Source: JAJTGZ01 sp964403525 (GTDB lineage Bacteria > Planctomycetota > Phycisphaerae > Phycisphaerales > UBA1924). Taken from it: 64,000 bases of DNA. Each line of letters begins with the position of its first letter. Positions within the stretch are counted from its first letter, which is position 1. Positions 26,092-34,215 of the stretch are shown here, piece by piece. A model generated the notes under the pieces. It did no database searches, was not told the DNA's origin, and saw only the letters and a program-made list of their open reading frames with translations. The stretch spans positions 1-64,000 of the forward strand of contig CAYOGE010000008.1 of the NCBI GenBank assembly GCA_964403525.1, in the 5' to 3' direction. The position numbers and the translations under genes were made by a program.

Positions 26092-26324
26092 ATCGCATGG
26101 GCTAAGCAGCAGGCCGCACGGTTGGCGGGAAACCGAGGTTGTCATTGCTACTGCGTTCATGTCCACCCTGTGCTACCTCACCTGGGGGCTGACTTGCGCA
26201 GTGCCACCCTCACACGTCCACGCCACCAGGTTTTCAAATAGGCGCCTTCTCCCTTCCGACGATTCACACGCTGCGATTGTTCCAGCCTGCGGCAGCAAGG
26301 AAGGGGAGATTCGTTGTTCGCTTT

Positions 26325-26361
26325 CCGGGGGTGTCGGCGGAGGAACCGCCTCAACCCCCGG
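26325..26361. repeat. Hairpin CCGGGGGT...ACCCCCGG
   Basis: CCGGGGGT (26325-26332) pairs with ACCCCCGG (26354-26361), and inside it GGCGG pairs with CCGCC around a AGGAA loop. Confidence 0.7.
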
Positions 26362-26426
26362 CTACGAACGATGACCGCTCCGCGGACTAAGGCGTGGCTG
26401 CATTCGGCCCCGAGGGGGCCGCGGGG

Positions 26427-26639
26427 TGTAGCCACGGGTGGAGCGAGACCGGAGGTCGAGCGAAACCCGTGGGCCGTCTCGGATCGGAGACTCGCTGTCC
26501 CGGCGGGGCAGAGGAGGTCTTCATTGCGGCGAGCGTCCCAGCCGGAGACTCCTTCGCCCCTGCCGGGGCGAGAACGTCGGCTACATCCCTTCCACGGTTG
26601 CGCAACGCTCAGGGCAGCGTCGCTCCACCCGTGGCTACA
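26427..26639. repeat. Inverted pair of a 20-mer flanking further hairpins
   Basis: TGTAGCCACGGGTGGAGCGA at 26427-26446 recurs as its exact reverse complement at 26620-26639. Between them: CCACGGGT/ACCCGTGG hairpin (26432-26472) and TCGCCCC-TGCC-GGGGCGA (26554-26571). Outside: CGGCCCC/GGGGCCG (26405-26421) and GCTC..GCCCC-TCC-GGGGC..GAGC (26644-26668). The arrangement looks like two head-to-head copies of one repeat unit. Confidence 0.75.
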
Positions 26640-26795
26640 TTCCGCTCGCCCCTCCGGGGCTCGTGAGCGTTTCCCTGTTCTGCCTTACGTGGGGGCACCT
26701 GTGTATCGTGCTACCAGAACCGTTAACGCCAAAGGCGTTTGAAGCCGGCTGCGCAGGGAGATTGGGCAGGCCCTTTGGGCACTCATTGACTTCCG

Positions 26796-26858
26796 GTGTT
26801 CATGCGCTCCGCTCCTGAACACACGGTCCAGGCTTTCGTGCGTTTCGCTCCCGAAAGC
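26796..26858. repeat. Two hairpins with different stems and the same loop
   Basis: GTGTTCA (26796-26802) pairs with TGAACAC (26816-26822) around TGCGCTCCGCTCC. GCTTTCG (26832-26838) pairs with CGAAAGC (26852-26858) around TGCGTTTCGCTCC. Loops are both 13 nt and differ at two positions; stems are unrelated but both are perfectly paired. Confidence 0.75.
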
Positions 26859-26860
26859 AC

Positions 26861-26880
26861 GGCGTTATCAATAAAACGCC
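26861..26880. other. Hairpin GGCGTT...AACGCC
   Basis: GGCGTT pairs with AACGCC with an 8-nt AT-rich loop. It is 38 nt past the stop of the SMR gene and might act as a weak terminator, but no T tract follows on the minus strand. Confidence 0.45.
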
Positions 26881-26918
26881 TTTGCCTTCGTCGCCCTGCC
26901 CTCGCACATCCTCAGGGA

Positions 26919-27260
26919 TCAAGTCGGCACGGAAGCCGAGGCCGTCAGCTTCAACCCGATGATCGACCCCAACAAGGTGCAGAGGAAGAGGATGCGCATC
27001 GCCGTCGCGGGCTCTTTCAGGATCACGATGCCCAGCACCGCCGCGCCCAGTGCGCCGATGCCTGTCCACACCGCGTAGGCCGTGCCGATGGGGATGCTCT
27101 TGGCCGCGATCGAGAGCAGGTAGACGCTGGCGAGCAGCGCGAAGACCGTGCCGACCGACGGCCAGAGCTTCGTGAACCCCTCGGTGTACTTGAGCCCGAT
27201 GGCCCAGGAGACCTCGAGCAGGCCGGCGACGATGAGGATGAGCCAGGGGAGCGTGAGCAT
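26919..27260 (-). CDS. sugE: SMR family exporter (Gdx/SugE type)
   Basis: 113 residues and four TM helices: a small multidrug resistance family protein that works as a dual-topology dimer in the inner membrane. The conserved Glu is in LLEVSWAIGLKYTEGFTKLWP, and the Trp/Lys/Gly-Phe-Thr pattern points to the guanidinium-exporter (SugE/Gdx) subgroup rather than EmrE. GTAYAVWTGIGALGAAVLG is the third helix. TAGCCT ends 5 nt before ATG 27260. No guanidine riboswitch is seen upstream. Confidence 0.9.
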   Translation of the reverse strand: MLTLPWLILIVAGLLEVSWAIGLKYTEGFTKLWPSVGTVFALLASVYLLSIAAKSIPIGTAYAVWTGIGALGAAVLGIVILKEPATAMRILFLCTLLGSIIGLKLTASASVPT

Positions 27261-27328
27261 GAGCTAGGCTATGTTCAGCAGCTGCAAGGGTCCGGTTGCC
27301 GTGCCCGATGCAGCAGCGGAGGCAGACC

Positions 27329-27514
27329 GTGAACAAGAAGGTGCGTACGGCCAAAGGGACCGCGCCGTGGAAGAAGCCGCGGCCGGGCGGACTCGGCAAG
27401 GCGAAGAAGCTCTCCGAGCCGGCCAAGGCCGCCGCGAAGGCGCGCGCGAAGGCCGCCGGTCGCCCCTACCCCAACCTGATCGACAACATGTGGGCGGCGA
27501 AGGAGTTTGGTTGA
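27329..27514 (+). CDS. Small basic protein, conserved-type
   Basis: 61 residues, Lys/Ala-rich, ending GRPYPNLIDNMWAAKEFG. Similar tails (AKARAKAAGRPYPNLVDNM) occur in small proteins of many bacteria, so it is probably real though of unknown function. GTG 27329 has GGAGG exactly 6 nt upstream (27318-27322), better than the upstream ATG at 27296. It is divergent from the SMR gene. Confidence 0.65.
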   Translation: MNKKVRTAKGTAPWKKPRPGGLGKAKKLSEPAKAAAKARAKAAGRPYPNLIDNMWAAKEFG

Positions 27515-27536
27515 GCCGCGCGCCCGGCGGTGATCG

Positions 27537-28715
27537 TCAGACGGCGGCGGTTGCCGGAGCAGCGGTGGCGGGCTTGGGGGCCTTGTAGAACGGCATTTTG
27601 ACGATGCGGCCGGGGATCTTCTCGCCATCCCCTTTGCCGGTGTCGATGCCCACGGTGGTGCCTTCGGCGGTCATGGCTGACGGCACGTACGCCATCGCGA
27701 TCGGCGAGCCGACGGTGGGGGCGGGTGCGCCGCTGGTGACGGTGCCGGCCTCCTTGCCGTCGATGTGGACCTTCATCCCCTGCCGCGGCGAGCGCTTCCC
27801 TTCGCAGATGATGCCCACCAGCTTCTGCGCTGGGCCGCCGTTGTCGCGCGTCTTCTTGAGCGCATCCTGCCCGATGAACGCGATGCCGTTGGGGTCGGCG
27901 TCCTTGTCGAGCGAGACGGCAAAGTCGAGGCTCGTGCCGAGGGCGTTGGTCTCTTCGCCAAGCTCGTGCCCGTAGAGGGGCATGGCCGCCTCAAGCCGCA
28001 GCGTGTCGCGGGCGCCGAGGCCGCAGGGGCGGACCAGGGCGCCTTCCTTCGCGGGGTCGATGTCCTTCATCAGCATCGTCAGCGCCATGCCGACCATGCC
28101 GGCGGGCAGGATCACCTCGACGCCATCCTCGCCCGTGTAGCCGGTGCGGCTGACGGTGAGCTTGGCGATCAGCAGGTTCTTGACCGTGAAGGTGTAGCGC
28201 TTGAGCGAGGGGATCTCGCGGCTCACCTTTGAGATGAACTCGATGACCTTGGGGCCCTGCACCGCGACCATCGCGGTCTTCATGGTGAGGTCTTCGATGC
28301 TGACGATGAAGTTCTCAGCCGCCTTCACCGCGCCCCAGTGGGCGAGGATCTTCTCGCGGTTGGAGGCGTTGACAACGACGAGGAAGTCGTCCTCATCGGT
28401 GCGGTAGACGATGATGTCATCGTGGATGCCACCATTGACATTGCAGCACAGCGAGTAGCGGCACTGCCCCTGCTTCATGTCGCGGATGCGCCGCGTGCAG
28501 ACGCGCTCGAGGAACTTGCCCGCCTGGCGGCCGTTCACCTTGAGCCGACCCATGTGCGAAACGTCAAAGATCCCGCCGCTGGTGCGGCACTGGATGTGCT
28601 CGCCCGAGATACCAAGGCCCGGCAGCTTGTAGAAGAGCGGCATCTCCCACCCTGCGAAGGGAACCATCGAGCCGCCGTGCTTGACGTGGAAGTCGTAAAG
28701 GGGAGTCTTGAGCAT
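27537..28715 (-). CDS. gcvT: Glycine cleavage system T protein (aminomethyltransferase)
   Basis: GcvT transfers the methylene unit of glycine from the H protein lipoyl arm to THF. 392 residues, near the usual 360-370, with TPLYDFHVKHGGSMVPFAGW, SGGIFDVSHMGRLKVNG, GYTGEDGVEV and RDTLRLEAAMPLYGHEL. ATG 28715 is exactly 6 nt after TACCCT. The rest of the glycine cleavage system (gcvH, gcvP) is not in the window. A short Pro/Ala tail ends the protein. Confidence 0.95.
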   Translation of the reverse strand: MLKTPLYDFHVKHGGSMVPFAGWEMPLFYKLPGLGISGEHIQCRTSGGIFDVSHMGRLKVNGRQAGKFLERVCTRRIRDMKQGQCRYSLCCNVNGGIHDDIIVYRTDEDDFLVVVNASNREKILAHWGAVKAAENFIVSIEDLTMKTAMVAVQGPKVIEFISKVSREIPSLKRYTFTVKNLLIAKLTVSRTGYTGEDGVEVILPAGMVGMALTMLMKDIDPAKEGALVRPCGLGARDTLRLEAAMPLYGHELGEETNALGTSLDFAVSLDKDADPNGIAFIGQDALKKTRDNGGPAQKLVGIICEGKRSPRQGMKVHIDGKEAGTVTSGAPAPTVGSPIAMAYVPSAMTAEGTTVGIDTGKGDGEKIPGRIVKMPFYKAPKPATAAPATAAV

Positions 28716-28721
28716 CGTGCG

Positions 28722-28727
28722 AGGGTA
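28722..28727 (-). promoter_or_regulatory. Putative -10 element TACCCT for leaderless gcvT
   Basis: TACCCT, CGCACG, then ATG 28715 on the minus strand. 6-nt gap as in the other leaderless candidates. Confidence 0.5.
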
Positions 28728-28782
28728 GGGCCGGCACTCCCCGGCTGGTCGGAAAGCCGCGTGCCGGCCACCGGCAAAGGGG

Positions 28783-29634
28783 CTAGCGCGGCCACTGCCA
28801 AGGTGCGTTGTCGATCAGCCGAACCGGCGGCACCGCGGCGGCGATCAGCGCCCGGCAGGGGCGCCCGGGGATCGGCGCTGTGAGGGTCTCCGCATCGCGG
28901 ACCACCGCGTACTGCACGTCGCTCTCGGCGAACCCCGCGCTGAGCAGCGTTCGCCGCATCGCCCGCTCCGCGGCATCGGGCGTGGTGTTGGCCGCAGCGC
29001 TCGCCTCACACAGTGCGCGGCTGATCGCCGCCGCTCTCGCGCGATCGCCCGGCGCGATGAAGCGGTTGCGGCTGCTCATCGCCAGTCCATCCGCCTCGCG
29101 CACGGTGGGGCCGGCGATGATCTCGATCGGCAGGTGCAGGTCGGCGACCATCGCCCGCACCACGGCGAGCTGCTGAAAGTCCTTCTCGCCAAAGACGGCA
29201 GCGCTCGGCTTGACGAGGTTGAACAGGCGCGCGACGACCTGGCAGACGCCCGCAAAGTGACCCGGCCGCAGCGCATCTTCGAGGTTCGGTTCGACGGCCG
29301 CGCGTGGGAGCTTCGGCACGGCGATCGGTTTCCCCTCGGGGTAAACACTCGAAGCGTCGGGAACAAAGACGGTGTCCGCCCCGGCCTGCTCGCAGATGGC
29401 AAGGTCCGCGTCGAGCGTCCGCGGGTAGCGTGCGAGGTCGCCGGCATCGTTAAACTGCGTCGGGTTGACGAAGATCGACACCACGACGGGCCGAGCCGCC
29501 GCCGGGCTGCCGTCCCGCATGCCCGTGGCGAGGCGCACAAGCGCGGCGTGCCCATCGTGCAGCGCTCCCATCGTCGGCACGAAGATGCCGCCGTAGCTGG
29601 AGGGCAGTTCGGCTGGATCGGTGACCACTTGCAC
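28783..29634 (-). CDS. panC: Pantothenate synthetase
   Basis: PanC condenses pantoate and beta-alanine with ATP. 283 residues from GTG 29634, the family's normal length. The HIGH-like nucleotide motif is FVPTMGALHDGHAALV; KDFQQLAVVRAMVADL and LAMSSRNRF are also present. The frame continues upstream but only with low-quality sequence. The GTG is 6 nt after TACGCT. It is divergent from the next gene with a 22-bp gap. Confidence 0.95.
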   Translation of the reverse strand: MQVVTDPAELPSSYGGIFVPTMGALHDGHAALVRLATGMRDGSPAAARPVVVSIFVNPTQFNDAGDLARYPRTLDADLAICEQAGADTVFVPDASSVYPEGKPIAVPKLPRAAVEPNLEDALRPGHFAGVCQVVARLFNLVKPSAAVFGEKDFQQLAVVRAMVADLHLPIEIIAGPTVREADGLAMSSRNRFIAPGDRARAAAISRALCEASAAANTTPDAAERAMRRTLLSAGFAESDVQYAVVRDAETLTAPIPGRPCRALIAAAVPPVRLIDNAPWQWPR

Positions 29635-29656
29635 GGACCGAGCGTAGGGTTTGGCG
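29635..29656. promoter_or_regulatory. 22-bp divergent promoter with overlapping -10 hexamers
   Basis: Minus strand: TACGCT (complement of 29641-29646), CGGTCC, GTG 29634 (panC). Plus strand: TAGGGT (29645-29650), TTGGCG, ATG 29657. The hexamers share TA at 29645-29646. The geometry (6 + 10 + 6) is identical to 10399-10420. Confidence 0.6.
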
Positions 29657-30340
29657 ATGAACGCTGAGCGGCAGATATGGGTCAACCGTTTGCGGAGCGC
29701 CGCCGTGGCGACGCTGGGCAAACTGCCGCAACTGCCCCAGCCGGGCACGTTCATCGACGAGCACCGCAAACGCCTGCCGGTGGATGAGGGCCTCTTCGCG
29801 TCGCTGCGATCGGACACGCGCTGGGGGAGCGGGGGGGCGGCCCAGGCACGGGAGGGAGAGGTGCGCCTCTGGTGCGGCGCGCCCGTCGATGCGGTGGTGC
29901 TGCCGTGCGACGCGACCTCCGCCACCGGTGGCCGGCCGCTGCTCGCAGACTGGAACGACCAGCCGAGCGATTCCCCGCAGGTCGGCCCGGCGGTCTGGAC
30001 CGACCGTGAACTCTGCGCGCTGCACGCCCTTTGGACGCGGGCCCGGAGCGCAGACCCCGCCGACCGTGCACGCTGGGCCCGGCGTGGATTTCAGGCGTGC
30101 CGCTGGCTGCTGGCGAACAAACGCGACTCGGTCGAGGCCCCACTGCCTTGGTCGGCACATGTCTGGGTGCTCGTCTCAGAGAGCGAACCCCGCGAGTGGG
30201 GGGCGGGGCTGGGCACCGAGGCGCGCATCTATGCGGAGAACCTGCTGGACGGCTGCCTGAAAGGGCGCGAGCGCCCGGCGGGGGGCCGCCGGGCAGCGTG
30301 GATCCTCTGGCACGCAGCGCGCGAGCTTGAATCTTGGTAG
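29657..30340 (+). CDS. Protein of unknown function
   Basis: 227 residues, soluble, Trp/Arg-rich, no signal peptide or TM helix. Features include VWTDRELCALHALWTRAR and WAAGLG-like and LPWSAHVWVLVSESEPREW segments, but I do not recognise a family. ATG 29657 is 6 nt after TAGGGT; a TTG at 29651 would add two residues. The gene runs into the promoter of the M28 peptidase gene. Confidence 0.6.
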   Translation: MNAERQIWVNRLRSAAVATLGKLPQLPQPGTFIDEHRKRLPVDEGLFASLRSDTRWGSGGAAQAREGEVRLWCGAPVDAVVLPCDATSATGGRPLLADWNDQPSDSPQVGPAVWTDRELCALHALWTRARSADPADRARWARRGFQACRWLLANKRDSVEAPLPWSAHVWVLVSESEPREWGAGLGTEARIYAENLLDGCLKGRERPAGGRRAAWILWHAARELESW

Positions 30341-30343
30341 ACT
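30338..30343 (+). promoter_or_regulatory. Putative -10 element TAGACT for leaderless M28 peptidase gene
   Basis: TAGACT overlaps the stop codon of the previous gene (TAG at 30338-30340) and is followed by CTCCGC and ATG 30350. 6-nt gap. Confidence 0.5.
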
Positions 30344-30349
30344 CTCCGC

Positions 30350-32131
30350 ATGCACCGCCCCTTCTGGACGGGGCGAAACCGATGGAGCCGTCGAATGAAG
30401 ATGCGCAGCGGGCTGTTGAGTGCGGCGATGATCGCCCTCCTGGCGGGCGGGGTGTACGGAACTGACGGGCTGGTCGCCCGCGCCGGCGAGAGCCCGGTCG
30501 CGATCATCAACGGCGAAGAGAAGCCGGTCCCCGCGATCGAGATGGGCGACGCGGCCTCGATCGCGCTCATCATGAAAGAAGCCAAGGACAACAACAAGGT
30601 GATGGACCACATCACCCACCTCACCAAGCAGATCGGACCGCGCCTCACCGGCTCGAGCAACGCCGAGAAGGCCAACCGCTGGTGCGCCAGCCAGTACGAA
30701 GCCTGGGGCCTCACCAACGTCAACGTCGAGCAGTGGGGCGAGATCGAGACCCGCTTCGACCGCGGCCCGAGCAGCCTGAAGCTCGTCATCAGGCGGAACC
30801 CGCCCGCCGCCCGCCCGCCGGCGGACGGCGCAGCCCCTGAGAGCGCGCCGCCCGCGTCCGACGAGCCGCAGTACACCACGCTCAAGGAGCTTGAGTTCAC
30901 CACACTGGCGTGGACCAAGGGGACAAACGGCGTCGTGCACGGGCCGGTGATCTGGATGCCCGAGACCGAGGAGGAGTACGCCAAGCTCAAAGAGAGCGGC
31001 AAGCTCAAGGGCGCGTGGATCCTCGTCAAGGCGCCGCCCCCCGCCGGGCGCCGCGGTGTGCAGGAGGGCATGTCGTCGACCTTCACCCAGCGCCTCGAAG
31101 CGCGCAAGTCGCTCGAAGAGGGCAGCAAGAAGCTCGAGGAACTCCCGCTGAAGCTCCGCGTCTCGATGGACGGCATCGCGGGGCTGATCTCCGCCAGCCG
31201 CGACGAGCGCGTGAGCACCACCAGCGTGCCGGGGTGGCGCACGCGCGCCGCCGCCGACGTGCCAGACGACATCGCGATCGTGGTCCGCCGCGGCGATTAC
31301 GACGCGATCAACAGCCGCATCGCCGACGGCGAGCCCGTCGAGATCGAGGCCAACCTCGACCACACGCTCACCGCCGGTCCGATCCCCACGTACAACACCA
31401 TCGCCGAGATCCGCGGGAGCGAGAAGCCCGAAGAGGTCGTCATCGTCTCGGCCCACCTCGACTCATGGAACGGCCCCGGCAGCGAGGGGTGCACCGACAA
31501 CGGCACCGGCTCGTCGGTTGTGCTCGAGGCCGCCCGGATTCTCTCCACGGCGATCAAGCACGGCGCCAAGCCGCCCAAGCGCACCATCCGCTTCATCAAC
31601 TGGACGGGCGAGGAGCAGGGCCTCCTCGGCAGCAAGGGGTACGTTGACAAGTACAAGGACGAACTGGTCAAGAACGTCTCCGCCTGCTTCGTTGACGACG
31701 GCGGCACCAACTACGAGGGCGGCCTGCCCTGCACCGCCGAGCAGGTCGACTACCTCGCCGCGGCGACAGCGCCGATCAACAACCAGTTCTACAGCGAGAC
31801 CGACAAGAAGTTCATGAACGTGAACATCAAGAAGGGTGGGCGCAGCCAGGGCGGCGGCAGCAGCGACCACGCGAGCTTCAACCGCGTCGGCATCCCCGGC
31901 TTCTTCTGGGACGAGGTCGGACGCGCCGACTACGGCTACGGCTGGCACACCCAGAACGACAAGCTCGACCTTGCGATCCCCGAGTACCTCGTGCAGTCGA
32001 GCGCCTGTATGGCCGTGACGGCCTACAACCTCGCCTGCGCACCCGACATGCTCCCCAAGGCGAAGAAGGAAGAGCCGAAGGCACCGCCGGAGGAGCAGAA
32101 GAAGCCGGAGCCCGCGAAGAAGGAAGGCTGA
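30350..32131 (+). CDS. Secreted M28-family metallopeptidase
   Basis: 593 residues. A positively charged N-region then signal peptide (to about residue 45), a PA-like insertion (about 130-260), and an M28 domain with the di-zinc ligands: VIVSAHLDSW (His, Asp), GCTDNGTGSS (Asp), NWTGEEQGLLGS (catalytic Glu and ligand), FVDDGG (Asp) and YGWHTQNDKLD (His). It should be an exported aminopeptidase or carboxypeptidase. The tail is Lys/Glu/Pro-rich. ATG 30350 is 6 nt after TAGACT, so I take it over ATG 30395. Confidence 0.85.
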   Translation: MHRPFWTGRNRWSRRMKMRSGLLSAAMIALLAGGVYGTDGLVARAGESPVAIINGEEKPVPAIEMGDAASIALIMKEAKDNNKVMDHITHLTKQIGPRLTGSSNAEKANRWCASQYEAWGLTNVNVEQWGEIETRFDRGPSSLKLVIRRNPPAARPPADGAAPESAPPASDEPQYTTLKELEFTTLAWTKGTNGVVHGPVIWMPETEEEYAKLKESGKLKGAWILVKAPPPAGRRGVQEGMSSTFTQRLEARKSLEEGSKKLEELPLKLRVSMDGIAGLISASRDERVSTTSVPGWRTRAAADVPDDIAIVVRRGDYDAINSRIADGEPVEIEANLDHTLTAGPIPTYNTIAEIRGSEKPEEVVIVSAHLDSWNGPGSEGCTDNGTGSSVVLEAARILSTAIKHGAKPPKRTIRFINWTGEEQGLLGSKGYVDKYKDELVKNVSACFVDDGGTNYEGGLPCTAEQVDYLAAATAPINNQFYSETDKKFMNVNIKKGGRSQGGGSSDHASFNRVGIPGFFWDEVGRADYGYGWHTQNDKLDLAIPEYLVQSSACMAVTAYNLACAPDMLPKAKKEEPKAPPEEQKKPEPAKKEG

Positions 32132-32137
32132 TCACCG

Positions 32138-33070
32138 ATGTCGATGCGAGGGTGTGTTCGGTGCGCGGCCTTGCTCGCGATCGTTCTGACTTGCGGATTG
32201 GTGACGCAGGCGTGCGCTCCAGCGCCGAAGGGCGCAGCGCCCGAACCTCAACCGCCTTCGGACGGCCTGTCCGCCGATGAGCGGCCGTTCGTCGGTCGGT
32301 GGCGTGCTGACGGTGATTCGATTGTTGAACTGCTGGGTGCGAGCCGTGCGAAGGGAACAAGCGAAGACTGGCTGGGAATGGAGGTGGCGCACTACCGCTC
32401 CTTGCTGGTCGAGGTACTTCCCGATCACTCTGCCGTCATCAGCAGCTCTGCCGGCGGCGCACGCGGCAGTTGGTCGGGCACGAGCGACGGTTTGACCTTC
32501 CGATTCTCACCAGCGCCGCTCTCTCGAATCTCGATGAAGCGAGAGGGCGCCGGCGTCTCGCTGCGGTGGGAACCCGATCAATCGCCGGTGAGAATGGTGG
32601 CCGAGCCTTCGGCCGCTGCGGCGGATGCGCGTTCGCTGATCGGGGTGTGGGAGACGGACGTCAAGGCGAGCGCGGTCGCCGATGCCGAGTGGACCCGTCA
32701 GTCGATGACGCTTCTTGAACGGGCGGGAGGAGGGAAGGCTCAGGCTGTCACGGCATCACAGTTTGAGAAGCAGTATGAGGACATGAGCGAGGACGGGCTG
32801 TACACCCTCACGATCCGGCCGTTCGCGTCCTCCGCTGCTCCAGGCGCGGCCGGGTCGGTGCACAAGGGCACGCTGGGAGCCATCGAAGTAAGCCTGCCCG
32901 GCGGTTCACGGCTGGAAGGCTCCTGCTCGCTTGAGCGTGACCTGCTGATTGTGTTCGCGGAGGGCCGCGATGCCGGTGATGGAGCCGTGGTTGGCCAGGT
33001 CGCCGGCGGGCGGATCACCCTCTTTCTTGACTACGGGATGCCCGTGGTGCTGAGGAAGAAGCAGCGGTAG
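32138..33070 (+). CDS. Lipoprotein of unknown function
   Basis: 310 residues, starting 6 nt after the peptidase stop. Signal peptide ends LVTQAC with a Cys lipidation site at about residue 26. Two beta-rich domains follow that both contain a GxW (PFVGRWRADGDS and SLIGVWETDVKA), suggesting a duplicated small domain. GGRITLFLDYGMPVVLRKK closes the second. No family recognised. Co-transcription with the peptidase is likely. Confidence 0.65.
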   Translation: MSMRGCVRCAALLAIVLTCGLVTQACAPAPKGAAPEPQPPSDGLSADERPFVGRWRADGDSIVELLGASRAKGTSEDWLGMEVAHYRSLLVEVLPDHSAVISSSAGGARGSWSGTSDGLTFRFSPAPLSRISMKREGAGVSLRWEPDQSPVRMVAEPSAAAADARSLIGVWETDVKASAVADAEWTRQSMTLLERAGGGKAQAVTASQFEKQYEDMSEDGLYTLTIRPFASSAAPGAAGSVHKGTLGAIEVSLPGGSRLEGSCSLERDLLIVFAEGRDAGDGAVVGQVAGGRITLFLDYGMPVVLRKKQR

Positions 33071-33251
33071 AGCCTGTCGGTCACGCCACGAACGTTCGAA
33101 AGCGTCGTTATCAGGCAACGCGAGCAAAGGCTCGGTGCATTCATTCAGCGAGTCCGCTGTTCGATGGCCCTGAACCTTGTCGAGCACTTCGAGCATCGCG
33201 AGCAGCTCGCCCGCGAGCAGTTCGAGGCCCCCGCCGCGGCTTCTCAATCGC

Positions 33252-34169
33252 TCATCCAAAGGCCTGTAACGCAAGCGTGACCACCGCGGCCTCAACCGCA
33301 AGCCGGATATCCACCCAGTCGCGCACGTGGGCCGGCGACACCCGCCGCATAAGCAGCGAAGACCCGGCCGTCGTGCACGCCCACAGCAGCAGCGTCGCGC
33401 GCGGCAGATGGTGCAGCGATTCTGGAAGCGCCGCCGCCGTCGCCAGCACCGCCGCCAGCACCAGCCGCATGCCCATCGCGACATCCCACGCCCGCCGCCG
33501 CCCCACGCGCCCCGGCAGCGTGCGCGTGCCAAAACGTGCATCCGCCGCCTGATCGTCCAGATCGCACAGCACCGCGTCGGCGAACACCCGCACCAGCAGC
33601 AGCATGCCCGCGAACACAAACCGCCCCCCGTGCGACGCCGCAAGCTCCGCGACGCTGCCGAACGAGACGTCCGGCATCGCCGACGCAGAGCCAACGACCA
33701 CGGCGAACCCGGTGATGCCGCCTGCGATGTAGAGGTTCTTTACCAGCAGCACGTCCTTGGGCCGCGCGTGCCGCCCGCGCGGGCGAGCGGCGTACGCCAG
33801 CACCCCGGCGACCGCCGCCAGCACCGTGAGCGCGCCGGCCCACCCGTGCGCCCCCGCCAGCCAGACCGCCGCCGTCAGCAGGATGACGATCAGCAAGCGC
33901 ACACCGCCGGATCGGCGGGCAAGAAACAGGTATCGCCGAGGGTGGGCCTCCGCGTCGGCGTGGTCGAGCCACGCGTCGCGCAGCTTCACACGGTCGAGCA
34001 GGTAGACGGCCGTCGCCAGGCAGAGCGAGAACGCCACAACCGTGCCCGCGGCGCGCACCGGCACCTTCGCCGCCAGACCCGAGGTCTGCACGAAGCACAC
34101 GACCGCGCCGGTCACGTAGAGCCCGGCCCACAGTGACAGGTAGCCAACGCGTTCGACGACGGCCTTCAT
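33252..34169 (-). CDS. UbiA-like prenyltransferase-family membrane protein
   Basis: 305 residues with about eight TM helices. Asp-rich loops appear where UbiA enzymes bind prenyl diphosphate: YLLDRVKLRDAWLDHADAE and CDLDDQAADARFGTRTLP. The first motif is degenerate relative to NDxxDxxxD, so catalytic identity is uncertain. The ATG at 34169 is 9 nt after TATCGT. The gene follows pgk on the minus strand with a 46-nt gap. Confidence 0.7.
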   Translation of the reverse strand: MKAVVERVGYLSLWAGLYVTGAVVCFVQTSGLAAKVPVRAAGTVVAFSLCLATAVYLLDRVKLRDAWLDHADAEAHPRRYLFLARRSGGVRLLIVILLTAAVWLAGAHGWAGALTVLAAVAGVLAYAARPRGRHARPKDVLLVKNLYIAGGITGFAVVVGSASAMPDVSFGSVAELAASHGGRFVFAGMLLLVRVFADAVLCDLDDQAADARFGTRTLPGRVGRRRAWDVAMGMRLVLAAVLATAAALPESLHHLPRATLLLWACTTAGSSLLMRRVSPAHVRDWVDIRLAVEAAVVTLALQAFG

Positions 34170-34215
34170 GCGCACGGCACGATAGCCGCCGTTGAGCGCC
34201 CGCCGGCCGCCGGGC

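Larger units (their letters stand above)
26092..26918. repeat. Non-coding cluster of hairpin repeats (planctomycete REP-like)
   Basis: No credible gene lies in these 827 bp; the open frames here are spurious peptides from structured DNA. The region contains at least seven hairpins, an inverted pair of a 20-mer, and two hairpins with a shared loop, listed separately. TGTAGCCACGGGTGGAGCGA-type sequence and GGGGGT..ACCCCC hairpins occur dispersed in many planctomycete genomes, to my knowledge. Confidence 0.7.

Noticed and set aside
26314..26818. Several overlapping small plus-strand frames in the repeat cluster
   Set aside because: They read through hairpin repeats in several frames at once; the peptides are those known as spurious translations of planctomycete repeats.
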